DNA of 8,044 bases. Source: JBHJOF01 sp050330055 (GTDB lineage Bacteria; Pseudomonadota; Alphaproteobacteria; Kiloniellales; JAKSDN01). Every line of letters begins with the position of its first letter. Within the stretch, counting starts at the first letter, position 1. The stretch spans positions 1 through 8,044 of the forward strand of contig JBHJOF010000105.1 in the NCBI GenBank assembly GCA_050330055.1, read 5' to 3'. The notes beneath the pieces were generated by a model. The model saw only the letters and a list, made by a program, of their open reading frames with translations. It searched no databases and had not been told where the DNA came from. Positions 1 through 6,093 of this stretch are shown here, one piece after another. The position numbers and the translations under genes are program-made.

Positions 1-1469
1 GAGCCGACGCCAGCGCCGGTCGGCACCACCACCTGCTCGATCTCGAGCTTCTCGGCCAGGCGTGCGGCGTGCAGCGGCGCGGCGCCACCGAAGGCGACCA
101 GGCTGCGCCTGGCGACGTCCTTGCCCCACTCGACGGCGTGCACGCGCGCGGCATTGGCCATGTTCTCGTCGACCACCTCGGCAACCGCGAAGGCGGCCAG
201 CGCGTCGCCGACCTCGAGCGGTGCGCCGACGTTGCGCGCGAGCGCGTCGCGCGCCGCATCCGGTTGCAGTATTACGGTGCCGGCGGCGAAGCGCTCGACC
301 TCGATGCGGCCCAGCACCAGGTCGGCGTCGGTCACCGTCGGCTCCGTCCCGCCGCGGCCATAGCAGACCGGGCCGGGCTCGGCGCCTGCGCTCTCCGGCC
401 CGACGGTGACGCGCTTCAGGGCATCGACCCGCGCGATCGAGCCGCCGCCGGCGCCGATCTCGACCATCTCGATCGCCGGGATGCGCAGCGGCAGGCCGCT
501 GCCCTTCATGAAGCGGTAGACCCGCGCCACCTCGAAGCTGCGCGAGGTGAGGGGCCTCGCCTCGTCGATCAGGCAGAGCTTTGCCGTGGTGCCGCCCATG
601 TCGTAGGACACCACGGCCTCGAGCCCGCACTCGGCGGCGATTCGGCTGGCCAGGATGGCGCCGCCCGCCGGGCCGGACTCGACCAGGCGGATCGGGAAGC
701 GCACCGCGGTCTCGAAGTCGGTCAGGCCGCCGCCCGAGGTCATCAAGAGGAAGGGGCAGGCAAAGTCGCGCTCCCGCAGCGCGCGCTCGAGCGCCACCAG
801 GTAGCGCGCCATCAGCGGCTGCACGTAGGCGTTGGCGACGGTGGTCGACTGCCGCTCGTACTCGCGGATCTCGGGGCAGACCTCGCTCGCCAGCGAGATC
901 GGCAGCGCAGGGAAACGGCGCCGCAGGATCTCCGCCACGCGCCGCTCGTGCGCCGGGTTGGCGTAGGCGTGCAGCAGGCCGACCGCGAGGCTCTCGATGC
1001 CCTGCTCTTCGATCAGCGGCAGCAGCGCCTCGACCGAGGCCTCGTCGAGCGGCAGCAGCACCTCGCCGCGGGCGTTCAGGCGCTCGCCGACCGGCCAGCG
1101 CAGGGCGCGCGGCACCAGGGGCTCGGGCCGGTCGATCATGATGTCGTACTGCTCGAAACGGTTCTCGTAGGCCATCTCGAGCGAGTCGCGGTGGCCCGCT
1201 GTGCAGAGCAGCGCGGTTTTGGCGCCCTTGCGCTCGATCAGCGCGTTGGTGGCGAGCGTGGTGCCGTGGATGATGAGGCCGACCGCATCGGGCATGATTC
1301 CGGCCAGCTCGAGCACCTTGGCGATGCCCTCCAGCACGCCCGCCTCCGGCGCGCGGGTGGTGGTCAGCACCTTGGTGGTGACCCGGCGCTCCCCCACCTC
1401 CAACGCCACGTCGGTGAAGGTGCCGCCGATGTCGACGGCCAGGCGGGCGCGATCAGGCGACCTGTTCAT
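1..1469 (-). CDS. hyuA: Hydantoinase/oxoprolinase subunit A (HyuA), C-terminus cut by window edge
   Basis: This is the N-terminal 489 codons of an ATP-dependent amidohydrolase large subunit of the HyuA/5-oxoprolinase/acetone carboxylase superfamily, which phosphorylates and opens cyclic amides such as hydantoins or 5-oxoproline, usually with a HyuB partner. The frame runs without a stop to the window edge. Visible motifs are the actin-like phosphate loop DIGGTFTD (residues 13-20), HGTTLATNALIER (68-80), the Hydantoinase_A segment with TSGGGLTDF (244-252) and VESGPAGGA (263-271), a second nucleotide-site motif SYDMGGTTAK (288-297), and GAGGGSIA (339-346) with ESAGAEPGPVCYG (359-371). Family members have about 680-700 residues, so roughly 200 are missing; hyuB would be expected beyond the left edge. 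The ATG at 1469 gives the usual short lead into DIGGTFTD. No clear Shine-Dalgarno site precedes it, and a strong palindrome lies 11 nt upstream. The family is certain; the substrate is not known. Confidence 0.94.
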   Translation of the reverse strand, partial: MNRSPDRARLAVDIGGTFTDVALEVGERRVTTKVLTTTRAPEAGVLEGIAKVLELAGIMPDAVGLIIHGTTLATNALIERKGAKTALLCTAGHRDSLEMAYENRFEQYDIMIDRPEPLVPRALRWPVGERLNARGEVLLPLDEASVEALLPLIEEQGIESLAVGLLHAYANPAHERRVAEILRRRFPALPISLASEVCPEIREYERQSTTVANAYVQPLMARYLVALERALRERDFACPFLLMTSGGGLTDFETAVRFPIRLVESGPAGGAILASRIAAECGLEAVVSYDMGGTTAKLCLIDEARPLTSRSFEVARVYRFMKGSGLPLRIPAIEMVEIGAGGGSIARVDALKRVTVGPESAGAEPGPVCYGRGGTEPTVTDADLVLGRIEVERFAAGTVILQPDAARDALARNVGAPLEVGDALAAFAVAEVVDENMANAARVHAVEWGKDVARRSLVAFGGAAPLHAARLAEKLEIEQVVVPTGAGVG

Positions 1470-1480
1470 CGCATTGTTTC

Positions 1481-1501
1481 GGCCGGCGCGCCGCGCCGGC
1501 C
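1481..1501. repeat. Perfect 21-bp palindrome beside the hyuA start
   Basis: The arms ggccggcgcg (1481-1490) and cgcgccggcc (1492-1501) are exact reverse complements around one central base. The site lies 11 nt upstream of the hyuA ATG. It could be a dimeric operator or, in the hyuA mRNA, a hairpin that limits ribosome access. All-GC palindromes are easy to form in GC-rich DNA, so a function is only a guess. Confidence 0.6.
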
Positions 1502-1532
1502 GGCCACCCTCACCCGGCGCACCAGCGCGCCG

Positions 1533-1555
1533 ACCTCTCCCCTCAAGGGAGAGGT
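1533..1555. repeat. Intergenic stem-loop repeat, 9-bp stem
   Basis: The arms acctctccc (1533-1541) and gggagaggt (1547-1555) pair perfectly around the loop ctcaa. It is followed on the plus strand by a run of A. The cctctccc...gggagagg type is common in intergenic DNA of GC-rich proteobacteria. It resembles the stem-loop 33 nt further on but has a different stem sequence. Confidence 0.75.
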
Positions 1556-1587
1556 AAAAAAGCTCTGCGCGCCATCGCGATTACTCT

Positions 1588-1610
1588 CCTCCCCCCTTGA
1601 TGGGGGGAGG
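1588..1610 (+). repeat. Intergenic stem-loop repeat, copy 1 (loop ttgat)
   Basis: The arms cctcccccc (1588-1596) and ggggggagg (1602-1610) form a 9-bp stem around loop ttgat. The flanks, actct to the left and ccggg to the right, also match the copy at 3040-3062 when that one is read on the minus strand, so the two are inverted copies of one repeat on either side of the ThDP operon. The strand given is the one on which the loop reads ttgat. Confidence 0.8.
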
Positions 1611-1711
1611 CCGGGCCGCCGTCGCGCCGTAGCGGTGCTTTGGCGCGCCGCGAAGGCGGGAGGGGGGCGGCCGCGCAGCGGAGCTGTCATCGCAGCGGCC
1701 TCGCCGGAGGC

Positions 1712-1737
1712 GATTCGATTGCCATGACTCAGGAATC
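1712..1737. promoter_or_regulatory. Cluster of three GANTC (CcrM-type) sites upstream of the ThDP operon
   Basis: gattc (1712-1716), gactc (1726-1730) and gaatc (1733-1737) lie within 26 bp, about 130-150 nt before the 1864 start. GANTC is the site of the alphaproteobacterial cell-cycle methylase CcrM, whose methylation can affect promoters through GcrA. The sites are seen directly; a regulatory role, for either divergent gene, is inference. Confidence 0.4.
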
Positions 1738-1863
1738 CATTCCGGCGATCGTTGTAGCGGGGAGCGGCACGGTAGGAGAGGCCGGCGCTTCTGCCAAGGC
1801 GCTTGCGGCGGCTGGCGCCCGCCCGGCCGAACCGCTAAAGAGGGGCGCCAAACGGGAGCGCCC

Positions 1864-2391
1864 ATGCCACAGAACGCCGAGCAACGCTGGCCGCACGCCA
1901 TCTTCGAGGCGCTGAAGGCGCTGGCCGTGCGCCAGGTCGCCTACGTGCCCGACGCCGGCCACGCCGCCCTGATCGAGCGCTGCGCCGCCGAGCCCGGCAT
2001 GGAGACGGTGCTGCTGACCACCGAGGAGGAGGGCATCGCGCTCCTGGCCGGGGCCTGGCTCGGCGGGCAGCGCGGCGTGCTGCTGCTGCAGTCGAGCGGC
2101 GTCGGCAATTGCGTCAACCTGCTGGCGCTGCCGCAGGTCTGCCGCTTCCCGCTCTTGATGCTGGTGACCATGCGCGGCCAGTGGGGCGAGTTCAATCCCT
2201 GGCAGGTGCCGATGGGCCAGATGACGCCCGAGGTGCTGCGCCTGGCCGGCGGCCTGGTCTTCCCCCTGGAGGAGGCGGCGCGCGCCGGCGAAGAGGTCAC
2301 CGCCGCCGGGCGCATGGCCTTCGAGGGGCCCGCCACCGCCGCCGTGCTGATCGGCCAGCGCCTGATCGGCGCCAAGTCCTTCGGGCGCTGA
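1864..2391 (+). CDS. ThDP-dependent decarboxylase, PYR-domain (alpha) subunit, ComD-like
   Basis: This 175-residue protein matches the pyrimidine-binding (PYR) half of a thiamine-diphosphate enzyme, made as a separate subunit as in sulfopyruvate decarboxylase ComD. The segment LTTEEEGIALLAGAWLGG (51-68) carries the conserved glutamate, probably E55, that activates the cofactor's aminopyrimidine. LLQSSGVGNCVNLLALP (74-90) and the MRGQWGEFNPWQVPMGQ region (103-119) resemble ComD/phosphonopyruvate decarboxylase. No PP domain is present; it is supplied by the next gene 3 nt downstream. The start is supported by GGGAG 6 nt before the ATG, and the length is normal for a ComD-type subunit. Likely substrates are small 2-oxo acids such as sulfopyruvate or phosphonopyruvate, but no sulfonate or phosphonate gene is visible here to support either. 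The fold and cofactor are well supported; the substrate is open. Confidence 0.88.
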   Translation: MPQNAEQRWPHAIFEALKALAVRQVAYVPDAGHAALIERCAAEPGMETVLLTTEEEGIALLAGAWLGGQRGVLLLQSSGVGNCVNLLALPQVCRFPLLMLVTMRGQWGEFNPWQVPMGQMTPEVLRLAGGLVFPLEEAARAGEEVTAAGRMAFEGPATAAVLIGQRLIGAKSFGR

Positions 2392-2394
2392 GCC

Positions 2395-3000
2395 ATGACC
2401 GCTTTGCGCAGCGATAATTACTCCCTGCGGCGCCGCGAGGTCGTGGCGGCGCTGCTGCGCGACCGGGACGATCTCCTGGTAGTGAGCGGCCTGGGCGCGC
2501 CGAGCTGGGACGTGACCGCGGCCGGCGACCATCCGTTCACCTTCCCGCTGTGGGGCGCCATGGGCGGCGCGGTCATGGTCGGGCTCGGCCTGGCGCTCGC
2601 CCAGCCCAAGCGCCGCGTGCTGGTCATCACCGGCGACGGCGAGATGCTGATGGGACTCGGTTCGCTTGCCACCGTCGCTCTGAAGCAGCCGCGCAACCTG
2701 GCGATCGCCGTACTCGACAACGAGCGCTACGGCGAAACCGGCATGCAGGCGACCCACACCGCCGGGCCGACCGACCTGGCCGCGGTGGCGGCCGCCGCCG
2801 GCATCCCCGAGGCCGCCAGCGCCTACGACCAGGACGCGCTCGACGAGGCGCTGCCGCGGCTGCGCGGCGGCGAGGGCCCGGTCTTCGTCGCCATCAAGGT
2901 GCGCGCCGAGGAGCCGCCCCTGGTGCTGCCGCCCAAGGACGGCGCGCACCTGAAGGAACGCTTCCGCCGCGCCCTGCTCGGCCCCGGCGCCGAGGACTGA
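2395..3000 (+). CDS. ThDP-dependent decarboxylase, PP-domain (beta) subunit, ComE-like
   Basis: This 201-residue protein is the diphosphate-binding half that pairs with the upstream PYR subunit; the active sites should form between the two chains. The ThDP/Mg signature is intact: GDG at 80-82, then 26 residues later N109 in AVLDNERYGETG, fitting the usual GDG-X(24-27)-N spacing. The N-terminal LWGAMGGAVMVGLGLALAQ (52-70) is the usual helix before it, and GETGMQATHT (113-122) resembles ComE/phosphonopyruvate decarboxylase. The ATG follows the upstream stop after 3 nt without a clear Shine-Dalgarno site, which points to translational coupling and fixed stoichiometry. It is the last gene of the operon; the next gene is 383 nt away beyond repeats. 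All cofactor residues are present, so the enzyme should be active. Confidence 0.9.
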   Translation: MTALRSDNYSLRRREVVAALLRDRDDLLVVSGLGAPSWDVTAAGDHPFTFPLWGAMGGAVMVGLGLALAQPKRRVLVITGDGEMLMGLGSLATVALKQPRNLAIAVLDNERYGETGMQATHTAGPTDLAAVAAAAGIPEAASAYDQDALDEALPRLRGGEGPVFVAIKVRAEEPPLVLPPKDGAHLKERFRRALLGPGAED

Positions 3001-3039
3001 GCACATGATTGTCGGCGCGCGCTTTCACCCCCTCCCCGG

Positions 3040-3062
3040 CCCTCCCCCATCAAGGGGGAGGG
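3040..3062 (-). repeat. Intergenic stem-loop repeat, copy 2 (inverted)
   Basis: The arms ccctccccc (3040-3048) and gggggaggg (3054-3062) form a 9-bp stem around atcaa. On the minus strand it reads with loop ttgat and ccgg flank, like the copy at 1588-1610. It lies 40 nt after the ThDP operon and could help end transcription or protect the 3' end of the message, but no T-run follows on the plus strand. Confidence 0.78.
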
Positions 3063-3157
3063 AGAATAAGAGACTGCGCAATCTCATTCCTCCCCCATTG
3101 ACGCGAAGGTGCTCGCACATCTGGGGCACGAGATGCTCGCCCTTGCCACACTCACGG

Positions 3158-3318
3158 CTGTCGTCCCGGCACTTGTTGCCGGGACCCAATGCCCTCGCCG
3201 TTGACGATGATGTAAACTTAGTAGCGAATCATCGCGCAGCAGCGCCATTGGGTCCCGGGGACAAGCCCCGCCTGCGCGGCCGAAGCCGCTTCGGCGCGGC
3301 GAAGGCCCGGGACGACAG
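3158..3318. repeat. Nested (cloverleaf-like) palindromic element
   Basis: The outer arms ctgtcgtcccgg (3158-3169) and ccgggacgacag (3307-3318) are perfect 12-bp complements. Inner arms ccgggacccaatg (3179-3191) and cattgggtcccgg (3246-3258) are perfect over 13 bp. Each half also folds alone: gtcccggca (3163-3171) with tgccgggac (3177-3185), and gtcccggg (3252-3259) with cccgggac (3306-3313), the latter enclosing a small hairpin ccgaag/cttcgg (about 3281-3295). The element can thus form one long stem or a cloverleaf. Comparable architecture recurs at 5851-5980, which suggests a dispersed repeat family. Confidence 0.8.
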
Positions 3319-3383
3319 TGGTGAACGTTGCGACGGATCGCGGCGCGTCCCGATAGAAGGAGCGCGCGCCGGAATACAAAGCG

Positions 3384-4568
3384 ATGCCCGCTAGCACCGA
3401 CGTCGCGATCGTCGGCGGCGGGGTGATGGGCAGCGCGATCGCCTATTTCCTGGCGAACGACCCGGCCTTCGACGGCAAAGTGCTGGTGGTCGAGCGCGAC
3501 CCGTCCTACGCAAACTGCGCCACGACGCGCTCCTGGGGCGGCATCCGCCAGCAGTTCTCGACGCCGGAGAACGTCTCGATGTCGCTCTTCGGCGTCGCCT
3601 TCGTCCGCCAGGTGGCCGAGCTGCTCGCGGTCGAGGGCGAGGCGCCCGATCTCGGCTTCAAGGAGCAGGGCTATCTCTTCCTGGCCAGCGACGCCGGCCT
3701 GCCGATTCTGCAGCGCAACGTCGCGCTGCAGCAGGACCTGGGCGCCGCGGTGACGCTGCTGCTCCCCGACGAGATCGGCGAGCGCTTCCCCTGGCTCAGC
3801 ACCGACGGCATCGCGGCCGGGGCGCTCGGCCTCGCCAACGAGGGCTGGATCGATCCGGCCGGCCTGCTGCAAGGCTTCCGCCGTAAAGCGCGGTCGCTCG
3901 GTGTCACCTATCTGCACGATGAGGTCACGGCAATCGAGCGCGACGGCGCGCGGGTGACCGGCCTCAAACTACGCGACGCCGGTAAGATCAATTGCGGCGT
4001 GGTGGTCAATGCGGCCGGCCCGCAGGCCGGAGCGGTGGCGGCGCTGGCCGGTGCCGAGCTGCCGGTCGAGCCGCGCAAGCGCATGAGTTACGTCTTCGAC
4101 TGCCGCACCGACCTGCTGCGCGCGCCGCTCACCATCGACCCGAGCGGCGTCGCCTTCCGTCCGGAGGGCCAGCAGTATCTCGCCATCATCTCGCCGCCGG
4201 AAGAGCAGGATGGACCCTGCGACGAGCGCGACCTGGAGCTCGACTACACAGTCTTCGAGGAGGTGATCTGGCCGACCCTGGCGGCGCGCGTGCCGGCCTT
4301 CGAGGCGATCAAGCTGAGCGGCGCCTGGGCCGGGCACTACGACTACAACGCCTTCGACCAGAACGCGGTCCTGGGGCCGCACCCGGAGATCGCCGGGCTC
4401 TACTTCTGCAACGGCTTCAGCGGCCACGGCATCCAGCAGTCGCCCGCCGCCGGCCGCGCGCTCGCCGAGCTGATCGTGCACGGGACGTACCAGACGCTCG
4501 ACCTGACGGCGCTCGGCTACGCGCGCCTCCTGGAGGGCCGGCCGCTCAGGGAAGCGAACGTGGTGTGA
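3384..4568 (+). CDS. FAD-dependent oxidoreductase, DAO family, FOXRED1-like
   Basis: This 394-residue flavoprotein belongs to the D-amino acid oxidase/sarcosine oxidase superfamily. The FAD-binding Rossmann motif DVAIVGGGVMGSAIA (6-20) ends its second strand with E37 in LVVERD. SWGGIRQQFS (50-59) and the C-terminal YFCNGFSGHGIQQSP (340-354), followed by QTLDL (370-374), resemble the mitochondrial complex I assembly factor FOXRED1 as I recall it. No signal peptide or membrane segment is seen, so it is probably cytoplasmic or peripheral at the membrane. The ATG at 3384 puts the Rossmann motif at the very N-terminus; GGA about 10 nt upstream is a modest ribosome site. It lies 42 nt before ccmI, probably in one transcript. 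It could be an amine or amino-acid dehydrogenase linked to the ThDP genes, or an assembly factor; the superfamily is certain, the role is not. Confidence 0.9.
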   Translation: MPASTDVAIVGGGVMGSAIAYFLANDPAFDGKVLVVERDPSYANCATTRSWGGIRQQFSTPENVSMSLFGVAFVRQVAELLAVEGEAPDLGFKEQGYLFLASDAGLPILQRNVALQQDLGAAVTLLLPDEIGERFPWLSTDGIAAGALGLANEGWIDPAGLLQGFRRKARSLGVTYLHDEVTAIERDGARVTGLKLRDAGKINCGVVVNAAGPQAGAVAALAGAELPVEPRKRMSYVFDCRTDLLRAPLTIDPSGVAFRPEGQQYLAIISPPEEQDGPCDERDLELDYTVFEEVIWPTLAARVPAFEAIKLSGAWAGHYDYNAFDQNAVLGPHPEIAGLYFCNGFSGHGIQQSPAAGRALAELIVHGTYQTLDLTALGYARLLEGRPLREANVV

Positions 4569-4610
4569 CGAAGGTTGACGGGCGGCAGATCGGCGCCCTA
4601 GCTAGGCCGC

Positions 4611-5825
4611 ATGACCCTGTGGCTGATCCTGGCCGCCATCACGCTGGTCGCGGTGGCCGTGCTGCTGCTGCCGCTGCTGCGCCGCGCAGCCGCGCCGGCA
4701 CCGCGCAGCGCCTATGACCTGAGCGTCTACCGCCAGCAGTTCGTCGAGATCGACCGCGATCTGGAACGCGGCCTCCTGACCGAGGGCGAGGCCGGTGCCG
4801 CGCGCACCGAGGTCGAGCGTCGCATGCTGCAGGCCGCCGACCACAGCGAGGACGCCGGCACGGGCGGCGACCGGGGCCGGCCCATCGCCGCGATTGCCAT
4901 TGCCGTGCTGCTGCCGGTCGCCGCCTTCCTGGCCTATCACTATCTCGGCGCGCCGCAGCTCGTCGATCGCGAGCGGCTAATGGCGGCGCTGTCGCAGAGT
5001 GGCCGGGACGCGGAACGAGCGCCGCTTCCCGGTCTTTCGCCGGAGCAGCAGGCTGAGGTCGAGGCCATGGTCGGGCGCCTGGCCGAACGGGCCATGGCCG
5101 CGCCCGACGACCTGGAAGTCTGGCTGCGGCTCGGCCAGGCCTACGGCGTGATCGGCCGGCCGGCCCAGGCGGTCGAGGCCTTCCGCGAAGCGCTGCGCAT
5201 CAGCGGCGGCAGGCCCGACGTGGCGGCCGAGTACGGCGAGAGCCTGGTCATGCTGCACCAGGGCGAGGTGGTCGCGGCGGCGCGCGAGGTCTTTAACGGC
5301 GTGCTCGCCGACGAGCCGCGCGAGCCGCGCGCCCGTTACTACCTGGGCCTGGCCGCGGCGCAGGACGGCGACTGGCCGCTCGCGCTCGAGCGCTGGACCG
5401 CGCTGGCCGAGGACTCGACGCCCGATGCGCCCTGGCTGCGCAGCCTGCGCCAACGCATCGCCGACGCCGCCCTGGCGCTCGGCCGCGATCCGGCCAGCCT
5501 GCCGATCATCGCCAGGCTCGACGCCAAGCTCGAGCGGGCAGCGGAGCCCCAGGCGCAAAGCGAGGTCGATCCGGCCCAGATCGAGGCCATGGTGGCTGGA
5601 CTGGCGGCCCGCCTGGAGGCCGAGCCGGACGACCTGCAGGGCTGGCTCATGCTGCTGCGCTCCTACCGGGTGCTGGGGCGGGAGGCGCAGCTCGCCGAGT
5701 CGCTTGAGCGGGCCCGCGCCGTCTTCGCCGGGCGCCCCGAGGCCCTGAGCGAGATCGAGCGTCTGGCCGAGCAGCTCGGTCTCTCGCCGGAAGCTCCGCG
5801 AGCCCCGGCACCGGCAAGCCAGTAA
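4611..5825 (+). CDS. ccmI: Cytochrome c-type biogenesis protein CcmI (CycH)
   Basis: CcmI delivers unfolded apocytochrome c to the heme-ligation machinery in the periplasm. The 404-residue protein has the expected layout: membrane segment 1 (about 2-24), a cytoplasmic loop with YRQQFVEIDRDLERGLLTE (40-58), a leucine-zipper-like region in other CcmI proteins, membrane segment 2 (about 91-111), then a large TPR-rich periplasmic domain. TPR-like helices are seen at 149-200, 238-262 and 323-377. The blocks 149-203 and 323-377 align without gaps at a constant offset of 174 residues, with 26 of 55 identical by my count, so the periplasmic part contains an internal duplication. The tail is proline/alanine-rich. 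The start gives the correct first membrane helix; AGG 4-6 nt upstream is weak, and ttgacg at 4575-4580 could be a -35 box for an own promoter. ccmE, ccmF and ccmH do not follow. Confidence 0.93.
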   Translation: MTLWLILAAITLVAVAVLLLPLLRRAAAPAPRSAYDLSVYRQQFVEIDRDLERGLLTEGEAGAARTEVERRMLQAADHSEDAGTGGDRGRPIAAIAIAVLLPVAAFLAYHYLGAPQLVDRERLMAALSQSGRDAERAPLPGLSPEQQAEVEAMVGRLAERAMAAPDDLEVWLRLGQAYGVIGRPAQAVEAFREALRISGGRPDVAAEYGESLVMLHQGEVVAAAREVFNGVLADEPREPRARYYLGLAAAQDGDWPLALERWTALAEDSTPDAPWLRSLRQRIADAALALGRDPASLPIIARLDAKLERAAEPQAQSEVDPAQIEAMVAGLAARLEAEPDDLQGWLMLLRSYRVLGREAQLAESLERARAVFAGRPEALSEIERLAEQLGLSPEAPRAPAPASQ

Positions 5826-5850
5826 TACCAGCGGTGCTTATTCTTGACCC

Positions 5851-5980
5851 GTCATCCCGTGCGCACCGCAGCACGCAGTGATGCGGTGCAGACACGGGAT
5901 CTGGCGCTATCGAAGCTCTCCATCTGGCAGATCCCGGATCAGCGAAGCAGCACTGCGTGCTGCATCGCATCCGGGATGAC
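5851..5980. repeat. Second nested palindromic element, downstream of ccmI
   Basis: Three nested perfect arm pairs are visible: gtcatcccg (5851-5859) with cgggatgac (5972-5980), gcagcacgcagtg (5868-5880) with cactgcgtgctgc (5951-5963), and cgggatctg (5895-5903) with cagatcccg (5928-5936). Each half can also fold alone through atcccgtg (5854-5861) with cacgggat (5893-5900), and atcccgga (5931-5938) with tccgggat (5970-5977). The ends and architecture resemble the element at 3158-3318 (gtcgtcccgg there, gtcatcccg here). It begins 25 nt after the ccmI stop and may end or stabilise that transcript. Confidence 0.82.
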
Positions 5981-6021
5981 GAGGCAGAATTAACGGCCGT
6001 TGGTATGAGTAGGCGTCAGCC

Positions 6022-6059
6022 GGCCCCCAAAGAAGAAGCGCCGCCCAAGGGGCGGCGCT
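6022..6059 (-). terminator. Rho-independent terminator for the small CPSCG gene
   Basis: The arms agcgccgccc (6037-6046) and gggcggcgct (6050-6059) form a 10-bp stem with a 3-nt loop. Read on the minus strand the stem is followed by cttctttggg, a T-rich tail, and it lies about 35 nt after the stop of the minus-strand gene at 6094. On the plus strand the tail cttccgttcc is poorer in T, so activity in the ccmI direction would be weaker. Confidence 0.7.
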
Positions 6060-6093
6060 CTTCCGTTCCGAGAAGGATCTTCGGCCTAGGCGT

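Larger units (their letters stand above)
1470..1863. other. Divergent intergenic region between hyuA and the ThDP operon
   Basis: This 394-nt stretch holds no convincing gene; open frames across it are arginine- and proline-rich by-products of the repeats. From left to right it contains a 21-bp palindrome next to the hyuA start, two GC-rich stem-loops, a GC-rich segment (about 1611-1690), three closely spaced GANTC sites, and finally GGGAG 6 nt before the ATG at 1864. Promoters for both divergent genes should lie here, but I could not pick convincing -35/-10 pairs. Confidence 0.7.
3001..3383. other. Intergenic region filled by repeats
   Basis: These 383 nt between the ThDP operon and the FAD oxidoreductase hold no convincing gene. 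They contain the second copy of the stem-loop repeat (3040-3062), a half copy lacking its right arm (cctcccccattga, from about 3092), a ~160-bp nested palindrome (3158-3318) and a short leader with GGAG at 3359-3362. That GGAG is about 20 nt from the next start and therefore too far for a normal ribosome site. Confidence 0.7.

Noticed and set aside
1533..1610. Two adjacent stem-loops considered as a short CRISPR-like array
   Set aside because: There are only two units with different stem sequences, no constant repeat length with unique spacers, and no cas genes nearby.
69..1727. Long plus-strand open frame (about 550 codons) across the hyuA region
   Set aside because: It is antisense to HyuA, whose frame carries all family motifs; the plus-strand product is low-complexity and rich in R, A, G and Q, as expected from the mirror of high-GC codons.
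1729..3006. Minus-strand open frame of about 425 codons over the ThDP operon
   Set aside because: It mirrors two well-supported ThDP genes with intact cofactor motifs; the product shows no recognisable domain and is rich in H, Q, A and G.
3005..3394. Plus-strand frame of 129 codons between the ThDP operon and the flavoprotein
   Set aside because: Its N-terminus (HPLPGPPPSRGRE) is the usual spurious translation of this intergenic stem-loop repeat, and the rest is translated palindrome.
3084..3917. Minus-strand open frame overlapping the start of the FAD oxidoreductase
   Set aside because: It is antisense to the Rossmann-fold coding region and runs through the nested palindrome, so it is an artefact of GC-rich sequence.
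4575..4604. ttgacg plus tagcta as a ccmI promoter
   Set aside because: The -35 is good, but the -10 matches poorly at an 18-nt spacing and the transcript would start almost at the ATG; not strong enough for a feature of its own.
5647..5970. Minus-strand frame of 107 codons downstream of ccmI
   Set aside because: The first part is translated from the nested palindrome (CVLRCARDDG is typical of such repeats) and the rest is antisense to ccmI.
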